A stretch of 64,000 nucleotides of DNA from assembly GCF_900110125.1 (NCBI RefSeq), contig NZ_FOCN01000013.1, forward strand, positions 33,507 through 97,506, read 5' to 3'. The notes beneath the pieces are model-generated. The model worked only from the letters and a program-made list of their open reading frames with translations, had not been told where the DNA came from and did not search any database. The position numbers and the translations under genes are program-made. This document shows positions 51,994 through 61,068 of this stretch, piece by piece; position 1 is the stretch's first letter, and each line of letters starts with the position of its first letter. The stretch comes from Cryobacterium luteum. Lineage in GTDB: Bacteria > Actinomycetota > Actinomycetes > Actinomycetales > Microbacteriaceae.

Positions 51994-53661
51994 ATGCTGG
52001 GCACCTACGTCGCCGGGGTGGGCGCGGCCATTGAAGAGCTGCTCGCTCAGAGTCAGCGGGCGGCAGATAGTGGGCAGCATCGCCAGGGAGCTCAGCAGGC
52101 CGAGGCGGTGCTGGCCGACCAGACCGCGACCGATCGGCAGCTCGCCAACGCCCGCGAGCTGCTCATGTTGCACCGGCTGCGATTGGGTGATTACCGCACC
52201 TCGGTTCAGCAGGGACTCCTGGCGTTGGAGTATTACACCGCGCACGGTGACCTGCTGGCGCAGTCGAAGGTGCACTGCACTCTGGCCCTCGCCTTCTCCG
52301 ACACGGCGCTGAACGAGACGGCGTTGCACCACGTGCTGGGTGCGCGTGAAACGGCGCGGGCGTGCGGAAACCCGACGGCTGAATTTTGGGCGCTCACCCG
52401 GTTGTCGCTCGTGCACGGGGCGATGGATGATGCGGTGCGGGCCGAGGATCTCGGAAAACAGGCACTCGCGCTCGCCCTGACGCTGCATAAACCGGAGACG
52501 AGCTTCGTGGCCGTCAACAACCTCGGCGATACCTATTTGGCCATTGGGCGGGCCATGCTCGCGCGGGGCGAGGACGCGTCTGAGCCGCTGAATGCCGGGC
52601 TGGTGCTGATGAGGCAGGCGGCTTCCCTGGCGCAGCTGCACGAGAATCCCTTTCATGAGGCGATTGCCCGCACAAATCTGGTGAGCCTCCTGGTGGGTTT
52701 GGGCCAGCACGACGAGGCTCGCGACCAGGGCCTGCAGGGCAAGGCCCTCAGCAAGACCCACGGGTACCGCAGTCTTGAGATCGACATTGACGCCCAACTC
52801 GCCGAGCTCGCCCGGGCTGCGGGGCACCTCGACGAGGCGACCGCCATGATGGAAGCCCAGCTGGCCAACCCCGACGTCGACGACGAGCCCGCACTGCTGG
52901 CCAAATTGCACCGTTCACTCTTCGAGATGCATAAGGCCGGCGGACGCTACGCCCGAGCGCTCGCGCACCACGAGCAGTTGCACGAGGTGACCCTGCAGAT
53001 GACCGTGCAGACGGCCGGGCTACAGTCGCAGATGCTCATCAACACCATCGAGATCGAACAGGCACGCCACGAGGTCGAGAAATCCAAGGTGGAAGTGCGG
53101 GTGGAACGCTTGCGGGCCGAGAAACTCTTCGATGAGGCCCACACCGATCCGCTCACTCAACTGGCGAATCGGCGGGGACTTGATCGCGAACTGCCGTGGA
53201 TGGTTCGGGGGGCGCACACGGAAACGCAGCAACTGTGCGCAGCGATGATCGACCTCGATCAGTTCAAACGCGTGAACGATGAGCACGGCCACGCGACGGG
53301 CGATGAGGTACTGACGATCACGGCCGCCATGCTGCGCACGATTACCCGCAGCGCTGATCTCGCGGTGCGGGTGGGCGGCGAAGAGTTCTTGATCGTGTTC
53401 GCTGATACCAACCTGGTCGAGGCGGGCATCGCCTGCGAGCGGCTGCTGAGCGCGGTACGCAACCACGAGTGGCACAGCATCGCGCCGGGGCTGGAGTGCA
53501 CGGTCAGCGTGGGGCTGGCCGCCCTCGGTAACGAGGAGTCCGTCCCGGACTGGCTCGCTCGAGCCGACGCCGCACTCTACGAAGCCAAGCGCACCGGACG
53601 GGACCGCATACACTTCGACAGCCCCGACGGGAGTAGCGCCAACCCGTCACTGCTCCTGTAG
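51994..53661 (+). CDS. TPR-GGDEF diguanylate cyclase
   Basis: Signalling protein of 555 aa. Residues 1-340 form tetratricopeptide-like helical repeats, followed by a coiled-coil-like segment (IEIEQARHEVEKSKVEVRVERLRAEKL) and a C-terminal GGDEF domain. The active-site loop is GGEEF (461-465), a functional variant; DLDQFKRVNDEHGHATGD carries the metal and substrate residues; and RSAD five residues earlier is a canonical inhibitory I-site. There is no membrane segment, so the TPRs probably sense a cytoplasmic partner. It should make cyclic di-GMP. CCCACATGTGGG at 51843-51854 is a palindrome in the upstream gap. Confidence 0.92.
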   Translation: MLGTYVAGVGAAIEELLAQSQRAADSGQHRQGAQQAEAVLADQTATDRQLANARELLMLHRLRLGDYRTSVQQGLLALEYYTAHGDLLAQSKVHCTLALAFSDTALNETALHHVLGARETARACGNPTAEFWALTRLSLVHGAMDDAVRAEDLGKQALALALTLHKPETSFVAVNNLGDTYLAIGRAMLARGEDASEPLNAGLVLMRQAASLAQLHENPFHEAIARTNLVSLLVGLGQHDEARDQGLQGKALSKTHGYRSLEIDIDAQLAELARAAGHLDEATAMMEAQLANPDVDDEPALLAKLHRSLFEMHKAGGRYARALAHHEQLHEVTLQMTVQTAGLQSQMLINTIEIEQARHEVEKSKVEVRVERLRAEKLFDEAHTDPLTQLANRRGLDRELPWMVRGAHTETQQLCAAMIDLDQFKRVNDEHGHATGDEVLTITAAMLRTITRSADLAVRVGGEEFLIVFADTNLVEAGIACERLLSAVRNHEWHSIAPGLECTVSVGLAALGNEESVPDWLARADAALYEAKRTGRDRIHFDSPDGSSANPSLLL

Positions 53662-53669
53662 CGTCGGCC

Positions 53670-54647
53670 CTAGGGCACGAGCACGATCTTGCCGACGTGA
53701 GCGGATGATTCCAGCCGATGGTGCGCATCCGCTGCGGTCGCAAACGAGAATCGGCCGTCGATCACCGGTCGGAACTCGCCCGACGCAATCAAGGGCCAGA
53801 CCGCCGCTTCGAGCGAGCGCACGATAAGAATTCTCTCGGCCAGGGAGCGTGCGCGCAGCGTGGTGGCCCAGTACCGGGCACGTTTCTGCATGAGCCGGAA
53901 CGGGTCGAAGGTGGCCGGTTCGCCGCTCTGGTTGGCGATCACCATGATGCGTCCGTTGATCGCGACGGCCTCGATGTTGCGTGCCGCGTAGGAGCCGCCC
54001 ATGATGTCGAGAATGACATCAGCGCCGCGACCCTCCGTTGCGGCCTTGATCTCGGCCACGAAGTCCTGCTCGCGGTAGTTGATCAGAACCTCGGCACCGA
54101 GGCTCCCGCAGACGGCGAGTTTCTTGGCCGACCCGGCCGTGACGGCTACGTGGGCGTCCATCAGGCGGGCGAGTTGAATGGCGGTCGTACCGATTCCGCT
54201 GCCGCCGCCGTGCACGAGCAGGGTCTCACCGGGCGCGAGCTCACCGCTCATGAACACGTTCGACCACACCGTCGCGAGGGCTTCGGGCAGGGCGGCTGCG
54301 TCGATGAGGTCCATCGACAGCGGCACCAGCAGCGCCAGGCCTTCGTGCACCACGACTTCGGTGGCATAGCCGCCGCCGGGAAGCAGGGCGCAGACCCGGT
54401 CTCCAATGCCGAAACGGGTCACGTCGTCGCCGATTTCGGTGACCACGCCGGAGACTTCAAGCCCCGGCCACTGCGGTGCGTCGGCGGGCGACGGATACCG
54501 GCCCTGCCGCTGCATGATATCGGCTCGGTTCACCCCCGCCGCGGCCACCTCCACCCGAATGTCGTGGGTTCCGACCTCAAGATTGGGCACGGTCGAGAGG
54601 GTCAGTGCGTCTGGCCCGCCGGGGGAGTTCACGATGATTGCGCGCAT
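53670..54647 (-). CDS. NAD(P)H quinone oxidoreductase (zinc-free MDR)
   Basis: Medium-chain reductase of 325 aa of the QOR/PIG3 type. The N-terminal part has VAAAGVNRADIMQRQGRYP, diagnostic for the PIG3-like subgroup, and the Rossmann motif is LVHGGGSGIGTTAIQLA. It ends with SSAHVGKIVLVP. Zinc ligands are absent. The start ATG at 54647 gives MRAIIVNSPGG. It converges with the cyclase gene 8 bases away and is divergent from the nitroreductase. It probably reduces quinones with NADPH. Confidence 0.93.
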   Translation of the reverse strand: MRAIIVNSPGGPDALTLSTVPNLEVGTHDIRVEVAAAGVNRADIMQRQGRYPSPADAPQWPGLEVSGVVTEIGDDVTRFGIGDRVCALLPGGGYATEVVVHEGLALLVPLSMDLIDAAALPEALATVWSNVFMSGELAPGETLLVHGGGSGIGTTAIQLARLMDAHVAVTAGSAKKLAVCGSLGAEVLINYREQDFVAEIKAATEGRGADVILDIMGGSYAARNIEAVAINGRIMVIANQSGEPATFDPFRLMQKRARYWATTLRARSLAERILIVRSLEAAVWPLIASGEFRPVIDGRFSFATAADAHHRLESSAHVGKIVLVP

Positions 54648-54750
54648 ACCCGCAGCCTACGCCGAGGCAACTGAGGACCTTCGGCACTAGAACGAGCTTA
54701 GGAGGATGAGTTGACTGGAAGTGTTCCTCATCTCCGCACCGAAGGTAACC

Positions 54751-55959
54751 ATGCTGCGCACCACCAGACCGCACCGGGCACGAAAAGTTCTTCTCATCAC
54801 GACTGCTTCGGTCGTTGGTGTCGTCACTCTCGCCTTGGGCGTCGTGCTCACGGTTGGCGGCATCTTCGTACCGGCCACCTATCTGCAACCGTGGGCGGCG
54901 TCATACTCCGCCCAGTTCGAAGACGCACGCCTGAAGGTCGCCTCCCAGGCACTACTCGCGCCGAGCGGGCACAACATGCAGCCGTGGACAATCACACTCG
55001 ACGCGGCTGACTCCGACGTTCTCTACCTGTTCGCCGACCCGACGCGGCTCTCTCCTGCTGTCGATCCGCTCGCTCGCCAGCTTCTGGTCTCGCAGGGCAC
55101 GTTTCTCGAGTATCTGAGCGTCTCCGCGGCCCACCTTGGCTATGCGGCCACGTTCGACCTCTTTCCCAACGGTGAATACGACGAGACCGACCTCGAGGCC
55201 TCGATGAGCGTCCTGCCGGTTGCCCGAATCACGCTGGCAGCCGACGCGCAAGCCGTCGCACCCGACTTTGACGCGCTCTTCCTGTCGGACACGAACCGCG
55301 CACCGTACACCGACGCCCCGCTGACGGCCACCCAGACCGACCAGCTCACCGCACTCAGCCGGGACGGCGCCACTCTGCAGGTGCTATCCGCAGAACAGGA
55401 CCGCGCCGCACTGGCCGCGTTCGGCGTTGAGGGGACCTTGATCGAGACTGAATTCGCCGCAGCGACCGCCGAAAGCGCCACAGTATTCCACTCGACCGAG
55501 GGTGCCAAGAACGACGCGCGCTCCGGCTTCGCCGTTGAAGGTCAGGGCACGAGCGGATTCATGAAGTACCTCCTGCAGGGGCTCATCACCATCGTTCCCT
55601 CGCTGAACGGTGAGGAGGCCGGTGCAAAAAGTGCCATCGCTATGACCCAGGCGGGCGTGGACCACACCGCCGCGTACGGTCTCATCAGCACCGCGGGCAA
55701 CACCCGCACCGAGCAGGTGCAGGCCGGAATGCTCTTTGCACAGTTTTCATTGAGAGCCCGCAGCCTCGGCCTGGTGATGCAGCCGCTCAGCCAGGTACTG
55801 CAGGAATACCCCACCATGGCGGTGCCCTACCAGGCCATCCATGAGCAATACGCGCCCCACGGCGAAACCATCCAAATGCTCGTGCGCGTGGGCACTCCGA
55901 CCGTCGAGTACCCCACGTCGATGCGCCGCGACGCGACGGACCTCGTGCACATTCCCTAA
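54751..55959 (+). CDS. Membrane-anchored Acg-type nitroreductase family protein
   Basis: Protein of 402 aa with one N-terminal membrane helix (VLLITTASVVGVVTLALGVVL) and a nitroreductase fold of the Acg/TagD type. APSGHNMQPWTI is the characteristic FMN-region motif of Acg relatives; QVQAGMLFAQFSLRARSLGLVMQPLSQVL is the conserved C-terminal helix-strand. In mycobacteria Acg proteins are dormancy-induced and may sequester FMN rather than reduce nitro compounds. The ATG at 54751 has GAAGG six bases upstream and is preferred over the GTG at 54721. No DosR-like site was recognised. Confidence 0.87.
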   Translation: MLRTTRPHRARKVLLITTASVVGVVTLALGVVLTVGGIFVPATYLQPWAASYSAQFEDARLKVASQALLAPSGHNMQPWTITLDAADSDVLYLFADPTRLSPAVDPLARQLLVSQGTFLEYLSVSAAHLGYAATFDLFPNGEYDETDLEASMSVLPVARITLAADAQAVAPDFDALFLSDTNRAPYTDAPLTATQTDQLTALSRDGATLQVLSAEQDRAALAAFGVEGTLIETEFAAATAESATVFHSTEGAKNDARSGFAVEGQGTSGFMKYLLQGLITIVPSLNGEEAGAKSAIAMTQAGVDHTAAYGLISTAGNTRTEQVQAGMLFAQFSLRARSLGLVMQPLSQVLQEYPTMAVPYQAIHEQYAPHGETIQMLVRVGTPTVEYPTSMRRDATDLVHIP

Positions 55960-56029
55960 AGCGGATGCCGGCCGCCCTGAACGCCCGCAGCAGGTACTGA
56001 CGTAAGAGTCGAGCGCCTACTCCGAAGCT

Positions 56030-57346
56030 CTAGCAGCCGAGCTCCTGGTCGATGCGGCGGAGGCGGGCCGACGATGCCAGGTACCCGGCATCGTCGAAAC
56101 CCGCCAGGCGCCCAAGCCCTTTCACCGCCTCGCGGTCATCGCTCCCCATCTCGGTCGCGCACCAGCGGCGCAACAACGCAACGTTCACACTGGCGCGAAC
56201 GGATGCCCCCACCGCGTTCGTCAGCTCGGCGCGCAGCGGTTCGATTGCCGGACAGGTCGATCGACCCAGCAATGGGGCGGTGTAGGCCGCGAGGGCGGCA
56301 GCCACCTGCCCGTCGCGCACCAGACGCAGTACCCGCGCCACGTCCGTCGATCCTCGCAGAGCCGGCGCGAGGCGATACGGCGCGGATTCCAGCGCATTCC
56401 CGAGCACCTGCCGAATACGGTGCATCTCAATGCGGATAGCCGCGGCAGAGCCGGTTTCCCCATGCACGGCGTAGGCGAGTTCATCGGCGCTCCAGCCGCG
56501 ATCCCGAGACTCCAGCAGAGCCAGAATCTCTGCGCGGCGCAGTGACAGCGGCGTTCGACGACCGTCGGCGGCGAGCACCGCAGGGTGCTCACCGAGTAGC
56601 TCCAACGACACCGGAGCCGAATCGGTGACCGCGGGTTCGCCGGCCGCAGGACGGGCCCCCCGCGGCGGTTCTCGTCGGGCCGCACGCAGCAACTCTTCGG
56701 CGAGCCGCACCCCGCACTTGACCATGCGCATGCTGTCGGCCGTGACCGTGTTGAGCGGCCCGGACACGTTGAGAATTCCGATCAGCGCGCCACTATCCGG
56801 GTCCCGAATGGGCGATGCCGTGCACGCCCAGGTGTGGTGCGAGCGCACGAGGTGTTCGGCCGAGAACAACTGTGCTGCGCGCCCGCTCAGCACTACTTCG
56901 CTGATCGCGTTCGTGCCGACGCCGGCCTCGGACCAGTCGGCCCCCTCCACGAACTCCAGCCCGTCGGCCTGTCGCAACGCAACGCGGCTGCCGACCCGCC
57001 ACAGCACTTCACCGTTCGCGTCGGTGAGCACGAGCAGATGCTGTCCGTCCGAGCTTTCATCGGCCAGAAGCTCGCTGAGCGCAGGCATCACACCCTCCAG
57101 CGCGTGTCCGCGACGCAGCATGACAACGTCGGACACCTCGTGTAGATGCCGGGGAAGGTGCTGGTCGGGGTTGATGCCGGCAGCCAGGGAACGCTGCCAG
57201 GACTCCCACACCTGGGTGGTGAGCGCGAGCGGTTGCGCACCGGCCAGGGTGAGGTCATGGGCGGTCCGCAGCATCCGCTCATAGTCGTGCGGGGACGAAA
57301 AGCGCAGGTCAGCGGCGGTAACGACAGCATTCGGCTCGTCGAGCAT
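56030..57346 (-). CDS. GAF-domain transcriptional regulator (AcoR-like, no AAA domain)
   Basis: Protein of 438 aa. An N-terminal GAF-type sensory region includes SWQRSLAAGINPDQHLP, WSEAGVGTNAISEVV and HTWACTASPIRDPDSGALIGILNVSGP, all typical of AcoR/MimR N-termini. The central sigma54-activating AAA domain is missing; instead there is an OmpR-like/helix-turn-helix region (PLSLRRAEILALLES) and a helical C-terminus, as in many actinobacterial GAF regulators. The ATG at 57346 has GGAGGAG 9 bases upstream. It is divergent from a flavoprotein monooxygenase gene, its likely target. Confidence 0.88.
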   Translation of the reverse strand: MLDEPNAVVTAADLRFSSPHDYERMLRTAHDLTLAGAQPLALTTQVWESWQRSLAAGINPDQHLPRHLHEVSDVVMLRRGHALEGVMPALSELLADESSDGQHLLVLTDANGEVLWRVGSRVALRQADGLEFVEGADWSEAGVGTNAISEVVLSGRAAQLFSAEHLVRSHHTWACTASPIRDPDSGALIGILNVSGPLNTVTADSMRMVKCGVRLAEELLRAARREPPRGARPAAGEPAVTDSAPVSLELLGEHPAVLAADGRRTPLSLRRAEILALLESRDRGWSADELAYAVHGETGSAAAIRIEMHRIRQVLGNALESAPYRLAPALRGSTDVARVLRLVRDGQVAAALAAYTAPLLGRSTCPAIEPLRAELTNAVGASVRASVNVALLRRWCATEMGSDDREAVKGLGRLAGFDDAGYLASSARLRRIDQELGC

Positions 57347-57396
57347 GCGCTGTCTCCTCCATTGGATGCGACGATCATGCCGAGCAGAAACACCGG

Positions 57397-57414
57397 GTGT
57401 AACGCCTGTGTAAC
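57397..57414. promoter_or_regulatory. Direct repeat in the divergent promoter region
   Basis: GTGTAAC is repeated at 57397-57403 and 57408-57414, one helical turn apart, between the GAF regulator and the monooxygenase. It is a candidate binding site for the regulator. TGTACTTGAACATACA at about 57427-57442, further right, has TGTA/TACA symmetry and is a second candidate. Confidence 0.4.
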
Positions 57415-57491
57415 CCCTTCGGCCGTGTACTTGAACATACAGGTCGCGTCCGACAACGGGGTGACCTTCCGCTGGCTCACAAAGGAGTGAC

Positions 57492-59282
57492 ATGCCCGAC
57501 TCACCAAGCACCGTGGTCGAAAACTGGCTCGCCCGGTTCGACACGGCCTTGCAAGATCGCGATATCGACGGCGCCCTGGCGCTGTTCGCCGACGACTGCT
57601 ACTGGCGCGATTTCGTGTCGTTCACCTGGAATCTGAAAACCCTCGAGGGCAAGGCTGATATAGAACGGATGCTCGCCGCCACCCTCGACGAGGTGCGCCC
57701 GCACAGCTGGGCGCTCGCCGAACCGGCGACCGGAGCGGCGGGCGCGGTCGAAGCGTGGGTGACCTTTGAAACCGGCCAGGCCCGCGGCTACGCACACCTG
57801 CGCCTGAACGATGGCCTGTGCTACACCCTGCTCACCACGATGCAGGAGCTCAAGGGCTTCGAAGAGAAGAAGGGCCGAAACAGGGAGCAGGGCGTCTCCC
57901 ACGAGATCGCCAAGGGGCGAGAGTCGTGGCTCGAGAAGAAGACCGCGCAGGAGGCGCGGCTGGGCTACGAAGAGCAGCCCTACTGTGTGATCGTGGGCGG
58001 CGGACAGGGCGGTATTGGCCTGGCTGCGCGCATGCGCCGCCTCGGCGTTCCCACGATCGTGATCGAGAAGAATGCCAGGGCGGGGGATTCGTGGCGCAAC
58101 CGCTACAAGTCGCTGCACCTGCACGACCCGGTGTGGTACGACCACCTGCCCTACCTGAAGTTTCCCGAGGACTGGCCCGTGTTCGCTTCGAAAGACAAGA
58201 TCGGCGACTGGCTCGAGCATTACACGAGCATCATGGAGCTCAACTATTGGTCGAGTACCGAATGCACGAAGGCTACCTTCGACGAGCAAGCTCAGGAGTG
58301 GGTGGTGCAGGTCGTGCGAGACGGCACGCCGGTCACCCTGCGACCCAAGCAGCTGGTTTTTGCCCTTGGTGTCTCGGGTTACCCCAACACTCCCGTCTTT
58401 GCCGGCGCCGAGTCTTTTCACGGTGAACAGCACCATTCCTCGAAGCACCCCGGCGGGGGCGACTACACCGGCAAGAAGGCCGTCGTGATCGGGTCGAATA
58501 ACTCGGCCCACGACATCTGCGCCGACCTGTGGGAGCACGGCGCCGACGTCACCATGGTGCAGCGCTCCTCGACGCACATCTCGCGCAGTGACTCGCTCAT
58601 GGACCTCGCGCTCGGTGGGCTCTACTCCGAGCAGGCGCTGGCAAACGGGGTGACCACCGAGAAGGCCGACCTGCTCTTCGCGTCGCTGCCCTACCGAATT
58701 CTTCCGTCCGCGCAGATTCCGGTCTTCCAGCAGATGGCCGAGCGTGATGCCGACTTCTACGCCAAGCTCAGCGATGTCGGGTTCGATCTGGATTTTGGAA
58801 CGGATGGCTCGGGTCTGTTCCTGAAATATCTGCGCCGCGGATCGGGCTATTACATTGACGTGGGCGCCTCGCAGCTGCTGATCGACGGTCGGGTCGCCGT
58901 GAAATCCGGTCAGCTCGATCGCATAACTGCGCACTCCGTCGTACTCGCCGACGGCACCGAGCTTGACGCTGACCTGATTGTGTACGCCACGGGATACGGC
59001 TCGATGAACGGATGGCTGGCCGACCTGGTCTCGCCGGAGGTCGCCGACCAGGTAGGCCGGTGCTGGGGCTACGGTTCCGACACCCCGAAGGATCCGGGGC
59101 CCTGGGAGGGGGAGCTGCGCAATATGTGGAAGCCCACGAACGTTCCCCAATTGTGGATTCACGGCGGCAACCTGCACCAGAGCCGGCACTATTCTAACTA
59201 CCTCGCGTTGCAGATCAAGGCGCGCATGGAGGGGCTCGACACTCCGGTGTACGAACTACAGGAGTCGCACTACACCCGCTGA
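57492..59282 (+). CDS. FAD/NAD(P)-dependent monooxygenase with SnoaL-like N-terminus
   Basis: Flavoprotein of 596 aa. Residues 1-130 form a SnoaL/nuclear-transport-factor-2-like domain (LFADDCYWRDFVSFTWN). The FAD Rossmann motif is VIVGGGQGGIGLAARMRRLG, about residues 165-184; the NADPH motif is VVIGSNNSAHDICADL; and VYATGYGSMNGW is the flavin-monooxygenase-type ATG motif. This is the domain layout of the YUCCA/CzcO-like monooxygenases found in actinomycetes. The ATG at 57492 has AAAGGAG 8 bases upstream. Divergence from a GAF regulator suggests induction by a small organic compound, probably its substrate. The substrate is not known. Confidence 0.92.
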   Translation: MPDSPSTVVENWLARFDTALQDRDIDGALALFADDCYWRDFVSFTWNLKTLEGKADIERMLAATLDEVRPHSWALAEPATGAAGAVEAWVTFETGQARGYAHLRLNDGLCYTLLTTMQELKGFEEKKGRNREQGVSHEIAKGRESWLEKKTAQEARLGYEEQPYCVIVGGGQGGIGLAARMRRLGVPTIVIEKNARAGDSWRNRYKSLHLHDPVWYDHLPYLKFPEDWPVFASKDKIGDWLEHYTSIMELNYWSSTECTKATFDEQAQEWVVQVVRDGTPVTLRPKQLVFALGVSGYPNTPVFAGAESFHGEQHHSSKHPGGGDYTGKKAVVIGSNNSAHDICADLWEHGADVTMVQRSSTHISRSDSLMDLALGGLYSEQALANGVTTEKADLLFASLPYRILPSAQIPVFQQMAERDADFYAKLSDVGFDLDFGTDGSGLFLKYLRRGSGYYIDVGASQLLIDGRVAVKSGQLDRITAHSVVLADGTELDADLIVYATGYGSMNGWLADLVSPEVADQVGRCWGYGSDTPKDPGPWEGELRNMWKPTNVPQLWIHGGNLHQSRHYSNYLALQIKARMEGLDTPVYELQESHYTR

Positions 59283-59298
59283 GTCGGGCTTCCCGCAA

Positions 59299-59334
59299 CT
59301 GCCCGCGTGTCCGGTCTGCCGGTCGCGCGGGCAG
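59299..59334. terminator. Terminator hairpin between convergent genes
   Basis: Inverted repeat CTGCCCGCG (59299-59307) and CGCGGGCAG (59326-59334) with an 18-base loop, 17 bases after the monooxygenase stop and close to the convergent LysE gene. Confidence 0.7.
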
Positions 59335-59350
59335 CACTGCGTCTGATGCC

Positions 59351-59998
59351 TCAGTGCACCAGCGCCAGTAACAGCGCCACGGATATGAACAGCAGGCCGA
59401 AAGTGCGGTTGAGAATCAGCTGCCCGCGGGCCGTATTCGTGAAGCGCTGAAATGACCGCGCCGCCACCGCGAAGAAGAACCACATCACCACCACGTCGAT
59501 CAGCATCACCGTCACGGTCAGCACCAGGTACTGGGGGAGCAGCGGTTGGTCCGGCCGAATGAACTGCGGCATGAACGCGAGAAAGAACACGAGCGCCTTG
59601 GGGTTGAGCAGGTTCACCCACAGGCCGCGGCGAAACATCGACCACGCCGGCTCCCGCGCCACGGCTGCCGTCACGTCCCGCGTCGGGTCGGGTTTCTGCA
59701 GCAGCAAGCGGATGCCCAGAAACACCAGGTAGGCCGCACCGGCATAGCGGATCACGTTGAACAGCGCGGGAGAGCCGGCGACAAGCACCCCGACGCCAAG
59801 CGCCACCACGAGAATGTGCACGACGAGGGCGGCCTGCTGCCCGAGAATTCCCCAGATTGAACGACGAAACCCGCTGTTCAGCGAATTATTCATGGTGTTG
59901 ATCGCACCAGCGCCGGGGGTGAAGCTGATCAGAACGCCGGCACCCACGAGGGCCAGCCACAGGGAAAGTTGCACATGCCAGCGTAGCGTGGGCGCCAT
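59351..59998 (-). CDS. LysE/RhtB-family amino-acid exporter
   Basis: Membrane exporter of 215 aa with about six helices. Family signatures are LISFTPGAGAINTMNNSL, close to the RhtB TPGP-type motif, GAAYLVFLGIRLL and NLLNPKALVFFLAFMPQF. Members export homoserine, threonine, lysine or other metabolites; the substrate here is unknown. The ATG at 59998 is chosen; a GTG at 59974, giving a start at QLSLWLAL, is also plausible because neither has a good ribosome site. Confidence 0.92.
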   Translation of the reverse strand: MAPTLRWHVQLSLWLALVGAGVLISFTPGAGAINTMNNSLNSGFRRSIWGILGQQAALVVHILVVALGVGVLVAGSPALFNVIRYAGAAYLVFLGIRLLLQKPDPTRDVTAAVAREPAWSMFRRGLWVNLLNPKALVFFLAFMPQFIRPDQPLLPQYLVLTVTVMLIDVVVMWFFFAVAARSFQRFTNTARGQLILNRTFGLLFISVALLLALVH

Positions 59999-60047
59999 CG
60001 TGCCGATGGCGCCCAACTCCGGCTGGCTGCCGAATCGTTGGTACTAC

Positions 60048-60872
60048 TTATTCGCGGCCAAACAGGTTGCCGAGTGCCGAAAGGCCAGGGATCTCGAAGT
60101 TCGATCCCAGATCTTTCACCTGCTCGCCCAGTCCGGTCGCGTACTCGCCCGCGCCGTCGGTGACGCCCTGGGTGACTCCCTCGAGACCGCCGGTGAGGTT
60201 CTCGACATCGACGCCCTGGGTGATGCCTTCGAGACCGCCGGTGAGGCTCTCAAAATCGACGCCGAGTCCGGCCGCCTGTTCCAGAAGGGGCCCGGCCACA
60301 GTGCTGAGCACTGCGCCACCGGCCACGGCGGCGAGCAGCCCGCCGGCGCCGAGCCCGACAGCGGCAACACCCGCTCCGGCCAGGGCGCCGCCGACTCCGC
60401 GGCCGGACGGCTTCGCAAACAGCTTCTTCAGGAAGCCCGGGTTCTGGGCTTCACCGCGGGTGGCCGACCGGGCCAGGTCGTCCGGGCTGGCCGATGCCGG
60501 GTATTCGTTAGCGGGCAGCTCGGCGCGCAGCTGCGCGTTGACCTCATCGCGCTGCACCGGCGTGAGGCGCGCGAATGCATCGCGGTGCACCTGCTCGAGC
60601 TGCTGGGGCTGCGCGGTCTGCAGTAGGTAGTCGTAGCGGGCGATGGCCGCACGGTCTTGCGCGCTGACCGCCGGCGCCGCCTTCGCAGCAGCGACGGGAG
60701 CGGCGCTTCTCTGCGCGTTGTTCGCCGCGGGTCGGCTGTCTCCGGTGACCTTGTCGGCTGCGGTGCGCACCATTTCGCGCCAATCGGTCTTGCCTGGCCC
60801 GCCGGAGGACGGCTGCCCCTTCTTGTCGAGGGCTTTGGATGCCATGCTCAGAATGCGCTGGAGGTTGCTCAT
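60048..60872 (-). CDS. Hypothetical protein with Gly-rich and repeated C-terminus
   Basis: Protein of 274 aa of a kind common in Microbacteriaceae, often misnamed as a cation ATPase. The first part is basic and Ala-rich (MSNLQRILSMASKALDKKG), the middle has AIARYDYLLQTAQPQQLEQVHRDAF-type sequence and DEVNAQLRAELP, then a hydrophobic Gly/Ala run (GAGVAAVGLGAGGLLAAVAGG). Near the C-terminus a 16-residue unit of the form ENLTGGLEGVTQGV occurs twice, encoded by a 48-bp DNA repeat at 60162-60257. Function unknown. Confidence 0.72.
   Translation of the reverse strand: MSNLQRILSMASKALDKKGQPSSGGPGKTDWREMVRTAADKVTGDSRPAANNAQRSAAPVAAAKAAPAVSAQDRAAIARYDYLLQTAQPQQLEQVHRDAFARLTPVQRDEVNAQLRAELPANEYPASASPDDLARSATRGEAQNPGFLKKLFAKPSGRGVGGALAGAGVAAVGLGAGGLLAAVAGGAVLSTVAGPLLEQAAGLGVDFESLTGGLEGITQGVDVENLTGGLEGVTQGVTDGAGEYATGLGEQVKDLGSNFEIPGLSALGNLFGRE
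60162..60257 (-). repeat. In-gene tandem 48-bp repeat
   Basis: Two adjacent 48-bp units (60162-60209 and 60210-60257) differ at only a few positions and code for the duplicated 16-residue segment of the hypothetical protein. The length is a multiple of three, so the frame is kept. Confidence 0.8.
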
Positions 60873-61068
60873 TGGGGGCCCTTCGGTTTGGCTGGGCTTC
60901 TATTGTGCCTAGCCGTACCTGAGCAAAGCCTCCCAGCGCTCTGTCGTCGGCGACGAGCTTCAGCGGGAATTTCTCCGTGATCTCGTCAACCGCACGCGCA
61001 TTATCTCGACGTGCTGCCCGATGCTTAACGGCCTTGCCGCAGCTCGCCGACCTGCATATTGTTCGGGA

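Noticed and set aside
50743..52911. 722-codon minus-strand frame across the PhoD and cyclase genes
   Set aside because: It spans two well-supported genes and their gap, has no ribosome site or family features, and reflects GC-rich third positions.
57501..59189. 562-codon minus-strand frame within the monooxygenase gene
   Set aside because: Shadow of a gene with clear FAD and NADPH motifs.
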